A stretch of 64,000 bases of DNA, taken from JBHOQS01 sp042408875. Its GTDB lineage: Bacteria; Chloroflexota; UBA11872; JBHOQS01. The position numbers and the translations under genes are program-made. The stretch is taken from positions 372,001 through 436,000 of the forward strand of contig JBHOQS010000015.1 in the NCBI GenBank assembly GCA_042408875.1, given 5' to 3'. Positions within the stretch are counted from its first letter, which is position 1; the number at the start of each line of letters is the position of its first letter. Of this stretch, positions 51,300 through 58,735 are shown one piece after another. The notes under the pieces are model-generated. The model was not told where the DNA came from. It saw only the letters and a list, made by a program, of their open reading frames with translations, and ran no database searches.

Positions 51300-51737
51300 C
51301 TACTGCACGAGGATCTTCCCAGCCATGTTCTCGTGCAGATCGCAGATATAGGGATACTCGCCCGGCGCCTCGAACAGGCGTTGCCAGCTCTGCCCCGGCT
51401 TGATCACCCCTGAGTCGAAACTGAGATCAGCAGCGACGATCGTGTGATCGTCTGCCCCGGCGTTGATCCAGGTGACTGTCGTACCAGCCGGCACCGCTAG
51501 CTCCTGGGGGATGAACACATTGTCCTCCATGCGTACCAGGAACGGGTCTGCCGGGGAAGCCGGCGGCGCGGCCTCCTGAGCGGCTGGCGCTTCCGCTGGC
51601 CCGGACGCCTCATCCGCCAGGGCAGCAGAGAGGAGCACCGCCGAGATGCTCAACGCCAGCACTAGAATGAGTGCAACCACGCCCAGCACGCGCCGGCTGC
51701 GTCGGCCAGCTCGACAAACGAACGTCGCTCGCACCAT
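51300..51737 (-). CDS. Membrane-anchored cupredoxin-domain protein
   Basis: 145-residue protein with one hydrophobic N-terminal helix (VLGVVALILVLALSISAVLL, about residues 17-36) that is either a signal peptide or an anchor, then an Ala/Pro linker, then the same cupredoxin pattern: VRMEDNVFIPQEL, ADDHTIVAADLSFDSGVIKPG, YICDLHENMAGKILVQ (His, Cys, His, Met ligands). Compared with its neighbour at 50637 it lacks the extra N-terminal domain. ATG at 51737 with GGGAGAG adjacent. Its leader has three near-identical 13-base repeats (51758-51799). Confidence 0.85.
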   Translation of the reverse strand: MVRATFVCRAGRRSRRVLGVVALILVLALSISAVLLSAALADEASGPAEAPAAQEAAPPASPADPFLVRMEDNVFIPQELAVPAGTTVTWINAGADDHTIVAADLSFDSGVIKPGQSWQRLFEAPGEYPYICDLHENMAGKILVQ

Positions 51738-51757
51738 CTCTCCCTACGTGCTCTTCC

Positions 51758-51799
51758 TTGATGATGCTTCTTTGATGATGCTTCTTTTGATGATGCTTA
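51758..51799 (-). repeat. Triple direct repeat in the cupredoxin leader
   Basis: TTGATGATGCTTC occurs at 51758, 51772 and 51787 (third copy ends TTA), with 14- and 15-base periods. On the transcribed strand these are AAGCATCATCAA units ending 21 bases before the start codon of the minus-strand cupredoxin. Candidate regulator-binding array or slippage region. Confidence 0.6.
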
Positions 51800-51938
51800 T
51801 TCGTGTTTGTGCTTTCTTTCGCCGACAGACACAGGCAACCACTGCCGGCGCGAAGACAGCTCACGGCTATGACAGACCTCGCCATGAGGGTATACGCCAG
51901 CCGGCAGTCGGATAGATTGCTGCTGGGCACGGTCTCTA

Positions 51939-53783
51939 TCAGCGCACCGCTGCCCAGGCCGCCCGACCTGCCAGTTCCTGCTGGGCAGCGCGCCACTGCA
52001 TGGTGTACAGCTTGTAGTAATAGCCTTCCTTCGTCAGCAGCTCCTGGTGCGTGCCCTGCTCGACGATCCTGCCCTGCTGAAGCACGATGATCTTCGTGGC
52101 GCGGGTAATAGTGGAGAGGCGGTGGGCGATAACAAACGATGTCCGGCCCTGCAGCAGTTTCTTCAGCGCCTCCTGGATCACTAGCTCGGTCTCGGTGTCA
52201 ACGCTGGAAGTCGCCTCGTCAAGGATGAGGATACGCGGGTCTTTGAGCAGGGCCCGGGCGAACGAGATGAGCTGGCGCTGGCCCACGGAGAGCTGCGTGC
52301 CACGCTCGTGGACTTCCGTATCGTACTCCAGCGGCAGTCGCATGATGAACTCGTGCGCTCCCACCGCCTTCGCCGCAGCAATGATCTCCTCCTCGGTAGC
52401 ATCGAGGCGTCCGTAGCGGATGTTGTCGCGCACGGTGCCCGAGAAGAGGAACGGCTCCTGGAGCACAAGCCCGATCTGCCGCCGCAGGCTATGGACGGTC
52501 ACGTCCCGAATGTCATAGCCGTCGATGGTGATGGAGCCGCTCTGGATCTCGTAGAAGCGGCACAGGATGTTGATGATGCTCGACTTGCCAGCGCCCGTCT
52601 CACCGACCAGGGCGATCATATCGCCCGGCTGGGCCTCCAGGCTGATGCCCTTCAGCACGGGGATCTCGGGGTTGTACCCGAACACCACGTTCTCGAACTT
52701 GACGTGTCCCTTGATCGGTGGCAGCTCGATCGCTCCGGGCTTGTCCACGATCGCTGGCGGCGTGTCCAGGAGCTCGAAGACTCGCTCGCCAGCGGCCATC
52801 GCCGCCTGAAGGGAGGTGTAGCGCGCCGAGAGGTCCTGGATCGGGGCAAAGAACCGGCCCACATAGCTCATGAACGCCACGAGCGTCCCGACGGAGAGCA
52901 CACCGTTGAGCACCTTGGCGCCGCCGTACCAGATGATCGTTGCGGTGGCCAGTGCGGCGATGAGCTCAACGACCGGGTTGTACACGGCGGAGATGAGCAC
53001 GGCTCGGCGGTTGGCCTGGAAGTTCTCCTGGTTGATCTGGTCGAACCGCTCTGCGTTGAGCCGCTGCCGGCAGAACGCCTGCACCACCCGTACGCCGGTG
53101 AGGTTCTCCGCTAGAGCGCCGTTCAAGATCGAGATACGGCGCCGCACCTCCCGGTACGAGGTGCGTGACAGCTCGCTGAACACCATGGACGCGACGTAGA
53201 TGATCGGGATCACCGTGAACGTGAGCAGCGACAGCGAGAGGTCCATGGAGAGCATCAACACCAGGACGCCTACCAGCACGAAGAGGTCGCTGGAGAGGCC
53301 CACCAGGGTGTTGGTCGCCACCTCGTTCAGGGCGGAGACGTCGCTGGTCAGGCGAGACATGATCCGCCCGACCTCCCGCTGGTCGAAGTAGCTCAAGCTC
53401 AGGCGCTGGAGATGCGTGAACAGGCGCATGCGCAGGCTGTTCAGCACCTGCTGGCTGACCCACGACACGATGTATGTCTCGCCGAACGAGCCCACCCACG
53501 CGGTGGCGAGCGTGAGCAGGTAGAGCAGTGCCACCAGGCCGAGCTGGGCCAGGTCGCCGCGGGCGAGCGCGCTGTCGATGGCGATCTTGATGAGGTACGG
53601 CCCGGCCAGGCCGGAGCCGGCCGTGATCAGGGTCATCACCATCGCCGCGGCCAGGGCAGCCTTGTAGGGCGCCACGAACCCGAGCAGGCGCAGAGCGATC
53701 TCCCGGTCGAAGGCTTTGCCCAGGACCTCGTCGTCACCGCCTCGACGGCCCATGCCGCCGGACCCGCCACGCATGTACGCCAT
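51939..53783 (-). CDS. ABC exporter half (canonical Walker B, altered signature)
   Basis: 614-residue ABC exporter subunit: six membrane helices in residues about 30-330, then an ATPase domain. Walker A LVGETGAGKSSI, signature LSVGQRQLI (usual LSGGQ), Walker B ILILDEATSSVD with catalytic Glu. Together with the next gene's LSGGQ and Asp this forms an asymmetric heterodimer like TM287/288 or BmrCD: one functional ATP site, one degenerate. Substrate unknown (drugs, lipids or peptides). Start is uncertain: ATG at 53783, or a GTG ten codons upstream. The two ABC genes are 60 bases apart on one strand. Confidence 0.92.
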   Translation of the reverse strand: MAYMRGGSGGMGRRGGDDEVLGKAFDREIALRLLGFVAPYKAALAAAMVMTLITAGSGLAGPYLIKIAIDSALARGDLAQLGLVALLYLLTLATAWVGSFGETYIVSWVSQQVLNSLRMRLFTHLQRLSLSYFDQREVGRIMSRLTSDVSALNEVATNTLVGLSSDLFVLVGVLVLMLSMDLSLSLLTFTVIPIIYVASMVFSELSRTSYREVRRRISILNGALAENLTGVRVVQAFCRQRLNAERFDQINQENFQANRRAVLISAVYNPVVELIAALATATIIWYGGAKVLNGVLSVGTLVAFMSYVGRFFAPIQDLSARYTSLQAAMAAGERVFELLDTPPAIVDKPGAIELPPIKGHVKFENVVFGYNPEIPVLKGISLEAQPGDMIALVGETGAGKSSIINILCRFYEIQSGSITIDGYDIRDVTVHSLRRQIGLVLQEPFLFSGTVRDNIRYGRLDATEEEIIAAAKAVGAHEFIMRLPLEYDTEVHERGTQLSVGQRQLISFARALLKDPRILILDEATSSVDTETELVIQEALKKLLQGRTSFVIAHRLSTITRATKIIVLQQGRIVEQGTHQELLTKEGYYYKLYTMQWRAAQQELAGRAAWAAVR

Positions 53784-53845
53784 CGCCGTCTGTACCCTCG
53801 TCTGTAGCCTCACTCGAAGACAGGCGCCGCGCGACCGCGCGCCCT

Positions 53846-55636
53846 TTAATGCGAACGCTCCACTCCGGCCTGCGCGATCTCCGGCTGCTGCAGACGCTGG
53901 CGCATCAACTCTTCCTGATCACGAAGCTGCAGCTCATAGATGCGGGCGTAGATGCCGCCCAGGCGCACCAGCTCCTCGTGCGTGCCGCGCTCAACGATGC
54001 GGCCGCGGTCGAGCACCAGGATCAGGTCAGCGTCTTTCACCGAGGTGAGCCGTTGGGCGATGATGAAGGTCGTACGGCCTTGCATCAACGTCTTCAGCGC
54101 CTGCTGGATCAGGTACTCGGTCTCCATATCTACGCTGGAGGTGGCATCATCCAGGATCAGGATACGCGGGTCCATGCATAGTGCCCGCGCAATCGAGATA
54201 CGCTGGCGCTGCCCTCCGGAGAGATTAACCCCGCGTTCACCAATATGCGTGTTGTAGCCGTCTTCCAGGCGCATGATGAAGTCATGCGCTTGCGCTGCCT
54301 TGGCCGCGGCGATGATCTCATCCATCGTGGCATCGGGCCGGCCATAGGCAATGTTCTCGGCCACCGTGGCCGAGAACAGGAAGGGGTCCTGCAGGACGAT
54401 GCCGATGTTGCGGCGCAGGCTCTCCAGGGTGACGTCGCGCACGTCGTGCCCGTCCACCAGCACGCGGCCCGCCGTCACGTCGTAGAAGCGGGGGATAAGG
54501 TTGACGATGGTCGTCTTGCCAGAGCCCGTCGCGCCGACGAGGCCGATCACCTGGCCCGGCCTGGCCTCGAACGAGATGTCATGCAGTACTGGCAGGCCCG
54601 CGTGGTAGGCAAAGTAGACATGTTCAAAGGCCACATGCCCCTTGATACGACCGAGCGCGATCGCCCCGGGCTTCTCCTGCACAGGCGAGCGGGCATCGAG
54701 GATCTCGAAGATGCGTTCACCGGAGGCCACAGCCCTCGATATCACGTTGATGATCCAGCCGAGCTGGCGCACCGGCTGGGCCAGCATCATCAGGTAGGAG
54801 TTAAACGCCACGAGCGTCCCAACGGAGATCTCCCCGCTCAGAGCGTCACGGCCGCCGGACCACAGCACGAGCACGGTCCCAAGTCCGGTGAGAAAGGGAA
54901 AGAGCGGCTGAACGAATGCCCAGGCGCGCATGGCGCGGAGGTTCCGCTGCATCAGCACCTGGTTCTCACGGCGGAATTTCTCGATCTCGTACTCCTCACG
55001 GGCAAAGGCCTTGACGACCCGCACGCCGGCGATATTCTCCTGGAGCACCGCTGCGACGATGGCGAACTGCTGCTGGACGCGTCCGAACATGGGCCGGATG
55101 CGCGTGCCGTAGCTAATGGCGGTGAACGCCAGCGGCGGCACGATGAGCAGCGAGAGCAGCGCCAGCCTGGCATGCATGCTGAACATGATCACCAGGATGA
55201 GCACCATCAGCAGCACCGTGTTGACGATATGCAGGATGCCCTGGCCGCTGAACAGGCGGATCTGGTCCACATCGCTCGTCGCGCGGGACATGACCTCGCC
55301 GGTCTGCGCCCGGTCATGATATGCAAAGGACAGGTGTTGCAGTCGGTCGTAGAGCTCGTTACGCAGGTCATACGCCACGCGCTGGGAGACGAACTCGGTG
55401 AAGTAGACCCGTCCGAAGGCGAAGACGCCTTTGAAGACGTTGATCAGGATGACCAGGAGCGCAGCGACGAGCACAAAGCCGCCGTCACGACCGTAGAGGC
55501 CGCGGTCGATCACCTCTTTGAGGAGTCGCGGCACCACGAGGTTAAACAGCGTGACGACCAGGAGACACATATAGCCGAGCGCGAGGCTCTGCCAGTAGCG
55601 CAAGCTGTAGCGGAGTAGACGGCGGAGAATCGTCAT
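53846..55636 (-). CDS. ABC exporter half (canonical signature, degenerate Walker B)
   Basis: 596-residue ABC exporter subunit with the six-helix membrane domain (first helix near residues 18-38) and an ATPase. Walker A LVGATGSGKTTI, signature NLSGGQRQRIS (canonical LSGGQ), Walker B ILILDDATSSVD, where the usual catalytic Glu is Asp. Its site with the partner's LSVGQ is therefore the degenerate one; its LSGGQ completes the partner's functional site. The start codon overlaps the stop of the AI-2E-type permease gene (ATGA), so the three genes likely share one transcript. GAGGG lies nine bases upstream. Confidence 0.93.
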   Translation of the reverse strand: MTILRRLLRYSLRYWQSLALGYMCLLVVTLFNLVVPRLLKEVIDRGLYGRDGGFVLVAALLVILINVFKGVFAFGRVYFTEFVSQRVAYDLRNELYDRLQHLSFAYHDRAQTGEVMSRATSDVDQIRLFSGQGILHIVNTVLLMVLILVIMFSMHARLALLSLLIVPPLAFTAISYGTRIRPMFGRVQQQFAIVAAVLQENIAGVRVVKAFAREEYEIEKFRRENQVLMQRNLRAMRAWAFVQPLFPFLTGLGTVLVLWSGGRDALSGEISVGTLVAFNSYLMMLAQPVRQLGWIINVISRAVASGERIFEILDARSPVQEKPGAIALGRIKGHVAFEHVYFAYHAGLPVLHDISFEARPGQVIGLVGATGSGKTTIVNLIPRFYDVTAGRVLVDGHDVRDVTLESLRRNIGIVLQDPFLFSATVAENIAYGRPDATMDEIIAAAKAAQAHDFIMRLEDGYNTHIGERGVNLSGGQRQRISIARALCMDPRILILDDATSSVDMETEYLIQQALKTLMQGRTTFIIAQRLTSVKDADLILVLDRGRIVERGTHEELVRLGGIYARIYELQLRDQEELMRQRLQQPEIAQAGVERSH

Positions 55637-56982
55637 GGCACCGTTTCCCTCGTCCGTGACGGCTCGGATAGCGCAGGCCCGGCGCCATCCTCCGGCGGTG
55701 GAGCGGCCATCTCCCTACTCCGTAGCCGTCGCGCCAGCAAGGGCCGTCGCGGCGGCGCGGGCCGGTACAGCGGCGTCTGCAGAATAACACGGTAGTAGAA
55801 GCTGCGCACGCTCACGTAGAGCACCGCCGCGATGGGAATGCCAAAGATCACGCCCCAGCCGCCGGCGACCCGAGCCCCCACGAGCATCGCGGCGAAGACG
55901 AGCAAGGGATGGATCCCCACGCTCTGGCTCATGATCTTCGGCGCGATCACATTGACCACGATGAACTGGAGGATGAACAGCGCCAGGAACACCCACCACA
56001 GGGCATCGGGCCGTTGCAAGACGGCCACCAGCAGCGGCGCGATCATGGCGAAGATCGGTCCGATCAGCGGGATCAGCATCAGCACCCCGCTGAGTACCGC
56101 CGCCAGCAGGACAAACCCCAGGCCAGCGAACTCCATGATCACCGCGGTTCCGGCGGCGAAGATGAGAGCCTGGATAAGCTGGCCGCGCAGGAACCCACCG
56201 AACGAGCGGTCAATGTGCGAGAGCAGCTCCTCTGCCTCCGGCCGGTAGCGCGGCGGGAGCAGGCGCAGGAATGCCTCGGCCGCTTCCTCCCCAGCAAGCG
56301 TCATATAGAACGAGAGAATCAGCACGATGGCTGTGTTCAGTGCCAGCGTGGCGATGCCGGTAGCAAAGCCAAGCGCGGTCTGGATCGACGCAGCGCCGTA
56401 GGCTTCGAGGCGCGCCACACCGTTCCGGTAGAGGTCTTCCAGCGCCTGCGGTGGCAGCCCGCGCGCAACCAGCTCGGTATGCCACGACTGGGCCATGGCC
56501 TGGAGCCGGTCGGCATAGGCGGGCAGCGCCGCGCCGAACTGGGTAAGCTGCACGGTGAGCGTCGGCACGGCAATCAGGATGGCCAGGAGCAGGCTCAGAC
56601 CCAGGGCAGCGTAGACTATCGCCACGGCCACCGGCTGTGACACGCCGGAGCGCTGGCGCAGTGCCCGCACCAGCGGGCTGAGCAGGAAGGCGAGCAGCCA
56701 GGCTAAGAAAAAGAGGAGCAGGATGTCAGCGAACCGAGCAAGGAACTGCCACACCCAGTTGATCAGCCACAGGACGCCGATAATCGTGGCCAGGATCAAG
56801 GGTGCGCGCACCAGCGGCTCGGCGGTCAGCCGAGGCTGCGGCGGTTGGGCGGCGGGCAGGGCGGTGCTGCGCGCGGTCTCAGGTATGGCGGGCGGTGCAG
56901 AGGCGTCGTGCAGCCTACCCGCACCCGCCGCTGGCGGTGTGTCTTCCTCGAGAGGGGCGCTGGACGTGGCGCTCTCCGCCAT
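55633..56982 (-). CDS. AI-2E/PerM-family transporter
   Basis: 449-residue membrane protein of the AI-2 exporter/PerM family. After a Pro/Ala-rich cytosolic N-terminus (about 1-60), there are about eight hydrophobic segments: VLWLINWVWQFLARF, LLFFLAWLLAFLLSPLV, and so on. Family signatures: LSPLVRALRQRSGVSQP, FGGFLRGQLIQALIF, and SVGIHPLLVFAAMLVGARVAG and WGVIFGIPIAAVLYV near the end. Despite the name, members export diverse solutes, and substrate cannot be read here. I choose the ATG at 56982; a GTG 14 codons upstream is possible. First gene of the set with the two ABC subunits. Confidence 0.9.
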   Translation of the reverse strand: MAESATSSAPLEEDTPPAAGAGRLHDASAPPAIPETARSTALPAAQPPQPRLTAEPLVRAPLILATIIGVLWLINWVWQFLARFADILLLFFLAWLLAFLLSPLVRALRQRSGVSQPVAVAIVYAALGLSLLLAILIAVPTLTVQLTQFGAALPAYADRLQAMAQSWHTELVARGLPPQALEDLYRNGVARLEAYGAASIQTALGFATGIATLALNTAIVLILSFYMTLAGEEAAEAFLRLLPPRYRPEAEELLSHIDRSFGGFLRGQLIQALIFAAGTAVIMEFAGLGFVLLAAVLSGVLMLIPLIGPIFAMIAPLLVAVLQRPDALWWVFLALFILQFIVVNVIAPKIMSQSVGIHPLLVFAAMLVGARVAGGWGVIFGIPIAAVLYVSVRSFYYRVILQTPLYRPAPPRRPLLARRLRSREMAAPPPEDGAGPALSEPSRTRETVP

Positions 56983-57153
56983 GTGAAAACGTGGGTCAGG
57001 CCGTTCCACTGCACTCTGTTGCACCGGCAGTCATCATGATAATGTATGGGCTCAGGAGCGGCAAGCGCAGGAGTACTCTGCCGCCACCGGCGACGCATCA
57101 CGTCTCTGGAACACGCTCGCCGGGTCCTATTTTGCTGCGTAATCTCTCACCAT

Positions 57154-57184
57154 AGGTCTGAAACCACACAGGTCTGAAACCACA
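57154..57184 (+). repeat. Tandem direct repeat in the COG4091 gene leader
   Basis: AGGTCTGAAACCACA occurs at 57154 and 57170, a 16-base period, ending 26 bases before the likely start codon. The second copy lies next to the first, like a duplicated operator or a slippage event. Confidence 0.6.
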
Positions 57185-57210
57185 GGATGCACACACAGGA
57201 GCGGATGCAC

Positions 57211-58563
57211 ATGCAGGACATCCTCAGGGCGCTTGAGCAACGGGCAGCCGCGGGACGGCTGGTGACCGTCGCACTCGTCGGTGCCGGCCGCTTCGGCACC
57301 ACCGTAGCTGCGCAACTCGGCCAGATGCGCGGCATGCGCCTGGCGGTCGTTGCTGACATCAGAGCGCAGAACGCGGTCGCTGCCTTCCAGGCGGCCGGAT
57401 ACTCCCCCGACAATGTGGTCTCTGCATCGTCGCCTAACGACGTGGCCGATGCGGTGCAGCGGGGACGCCCTGTCGTGGTCGAGGATGCCCTTCTGGCAGC
57501 GACTGCGCCGGTCGAGGTGCTGGTTGAGGCCACCGGCCGGCCCTCTGTCGCAGCACAGGTGATTCCCGCTGCGCTCGAACACCGCCTCCACGTCGTCAAC
57601 GTCACCGTCGAGGCTGACGTGCTGCTCGGCAGCCTATTCGCTCGCCTGGCCGCCCGACACGGGGTCGTGTACACGCTCACCGACGGTGACCAGCCGGGGT
57701 GCACACGGCGGCTGGTAGACTGGGCGCGCGCCCTGGGCTACCGCGTCGTGGCAGCTGGGCGCGGCACACTGCGCTATCCGTTTGACCGCTATGGCACGCC
57801 GGACGAGGCCTTCGCTCGATACGGGTTCTCAGACGACCTGGTGCAGCGGCGGCGTTTGAATGCCCAGATGTATAACTCATTCCGCGACGGCTCCAAGGCG
57901 CAGATTGAGATGACCGCGCTGGCCAACTGCACCGGCCTCGTGCCAGATCGCCGGGGCATGCACGAGCCCTCCGCCGGTCTGGGTACACTCCCGTCGCTGA
58001 TGGCTCTCCGCGAGCACGGCGGTCTATTGGAGCGAGAGGGTGTGGTCGATCTGGCAAATGCCGTCGCAGGGGACGGCCAGCGTATCCTGCCCGACGGCAT
58101 CGCCAACGGCGTCTGGGCCGTGCTCACGACCGACAACCCGCTGCTCCAGGAGGACCTGGCTTTCTACGGCCTGCCATCGGGTGCCGGGGGGCGCACTGCG
58201 CTGCTGTACCGGCCGTATCACCTCTGCGGTATCGAGGCACCGCTCTCAGTGGCCGAAGCCGCCCTCTTCAGGCGAGCGACGGCGGCGCCGCTCCTGCGCC
58301 CGGTCGCCGACGTGGTGACCTTCGCCAAGCGTCCGCTGCGGGCCGGTGAGCGCCTGGACGGGAGCGGCGGGGCGACCGTGTACGGCCTGATCGAGCGCTG
58401 GGAGCAGGCTCGCGCCGAGAACCTGCTGCCGCTGGGCCTGGCCGAGGGCGTGCGTCTGCGCCGCGACGTAGCGCGCGACGAGGCGATCACCTACGCCGAC
58501 GTTGAGCTTGACGAGACAGCGCCGGTGGCGCGCCTGCGGCGCGAACTAGAGCGTAGTTTGTAG
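57211..58563 (+). CDS. Homoserine-dehydrogenase-like oxidoreductase with SAF domain (COG4091)
   Basis: 450-residue protein: an N-terminal Rossmann domain (VALVGAGRFGTTVAAQL), a central homoserine-dehydrogenase-like domain (VLVEATGRPSVAAQVIPAAL, HVVNVTVEADVLLG, LTDGDQPGCTRRLVDWA), and a C-terminal SAF domain (about 365-445; RPLRAGERLDGSGG, RLRRDVARDEAITYADVELDE). COG4091 enzymes are annotated as putative homoserine dehydrogenases, and relatives act on sugar-phosphate-like acids, so the true substrate is not settled. Start: ATG 57211 with AGGAG nine bases upstream; two ATGs just before it are possible. Its 3' end precedes a terminator-like hairpin and a T-rich tract. Confidence 0.85.
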   Translation: MQDILRALEQRAAAGRLVTVALVGAGRFGTTVAAQLGQMRGMRLAVVADIRAQNAVAAFQAAGYSPDNVVSASSPNDVADAVQRGRPVVVEDALLAATAPVEVLVEATGRPSVAAQVIPAALEHRLHVVNVTVEADVLLGSLFARLAARHGVVYTLTDGDQPGCTRRLVDWARALGYRVVAAGRGTLRYPFDRYGTPDEAFARYGFSDDLVQRRRLNAQMYNSFRDGSKAQIEMTALANCTGLVPDRRGMHEPSAGLGTLPSLMALREHGGLLEREGVVDLANAVAGDGQRILPDGIANGVWAVLTTDNPLLQEDLAFYGLPSGAGGRTALLYRPYHLCGIEAPLSVAEAALFRRATAAPLLRPVADVVTFAKRPLRAGERLDGSGGATVYGLIERWEQARAENLLPLGLAEGVRLRRDVARDEAITYADVELDETAPVARLRRELERSL

Positions 58564-58609
58564 CACGGCAGCGCTGGGGCAACGAACCGCCCTGGAGCCA
58601 AGAGCCCCA

Positions 58610-58624
58610 CGAGCGGCACGCTCG
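58610..58624 (+). terminator. Hairpin after the COG4091 gene, start of a T-rich tract
   Basis: CGAGCG (58610-58615), loop GCA, CGCTCG (58619-58624), followed by a strongly T-rich plus strand. Further TTAAC/GTTAA pairing occurs in 58628-58648. Together a plausible rho-independent terminator for the plus-strand gene. Confidence 0.6.
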
Positions 58625-58735
58625 CTGTTTAACTGCGCAACGGTTAATTGTGTTTTATTTAATTTTAGTTTTATGTAGTTTTTACTACTTTGTGCTTCTA
58701 CTTCTTCTTTCTTTTTCTTTTATTTTTTTATTTTT
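58625..58735. other. 110-base T-rich/homopyrimidine tract between convergent genes
   Basis: From about 58641 the plus strand is mostly T with a pyrimidine-only run (CTTCTTCTTTCTTTTTCTTT, about 58700-58720) near 58695-58735. It is about 30% GC or less against well over 60% in flanking genes. The plus-strand T run suits the terminator just upstream; the pure pyrimidine run could also form unusual DNA structure. Confidence 0.55.

Noticed and set aside
52308..53114. 268-codon plus-strand frame opposite the ABC exporter subunit
   Set aside because: Antisense of a clear ABC ATPase/permease gene; no motif.
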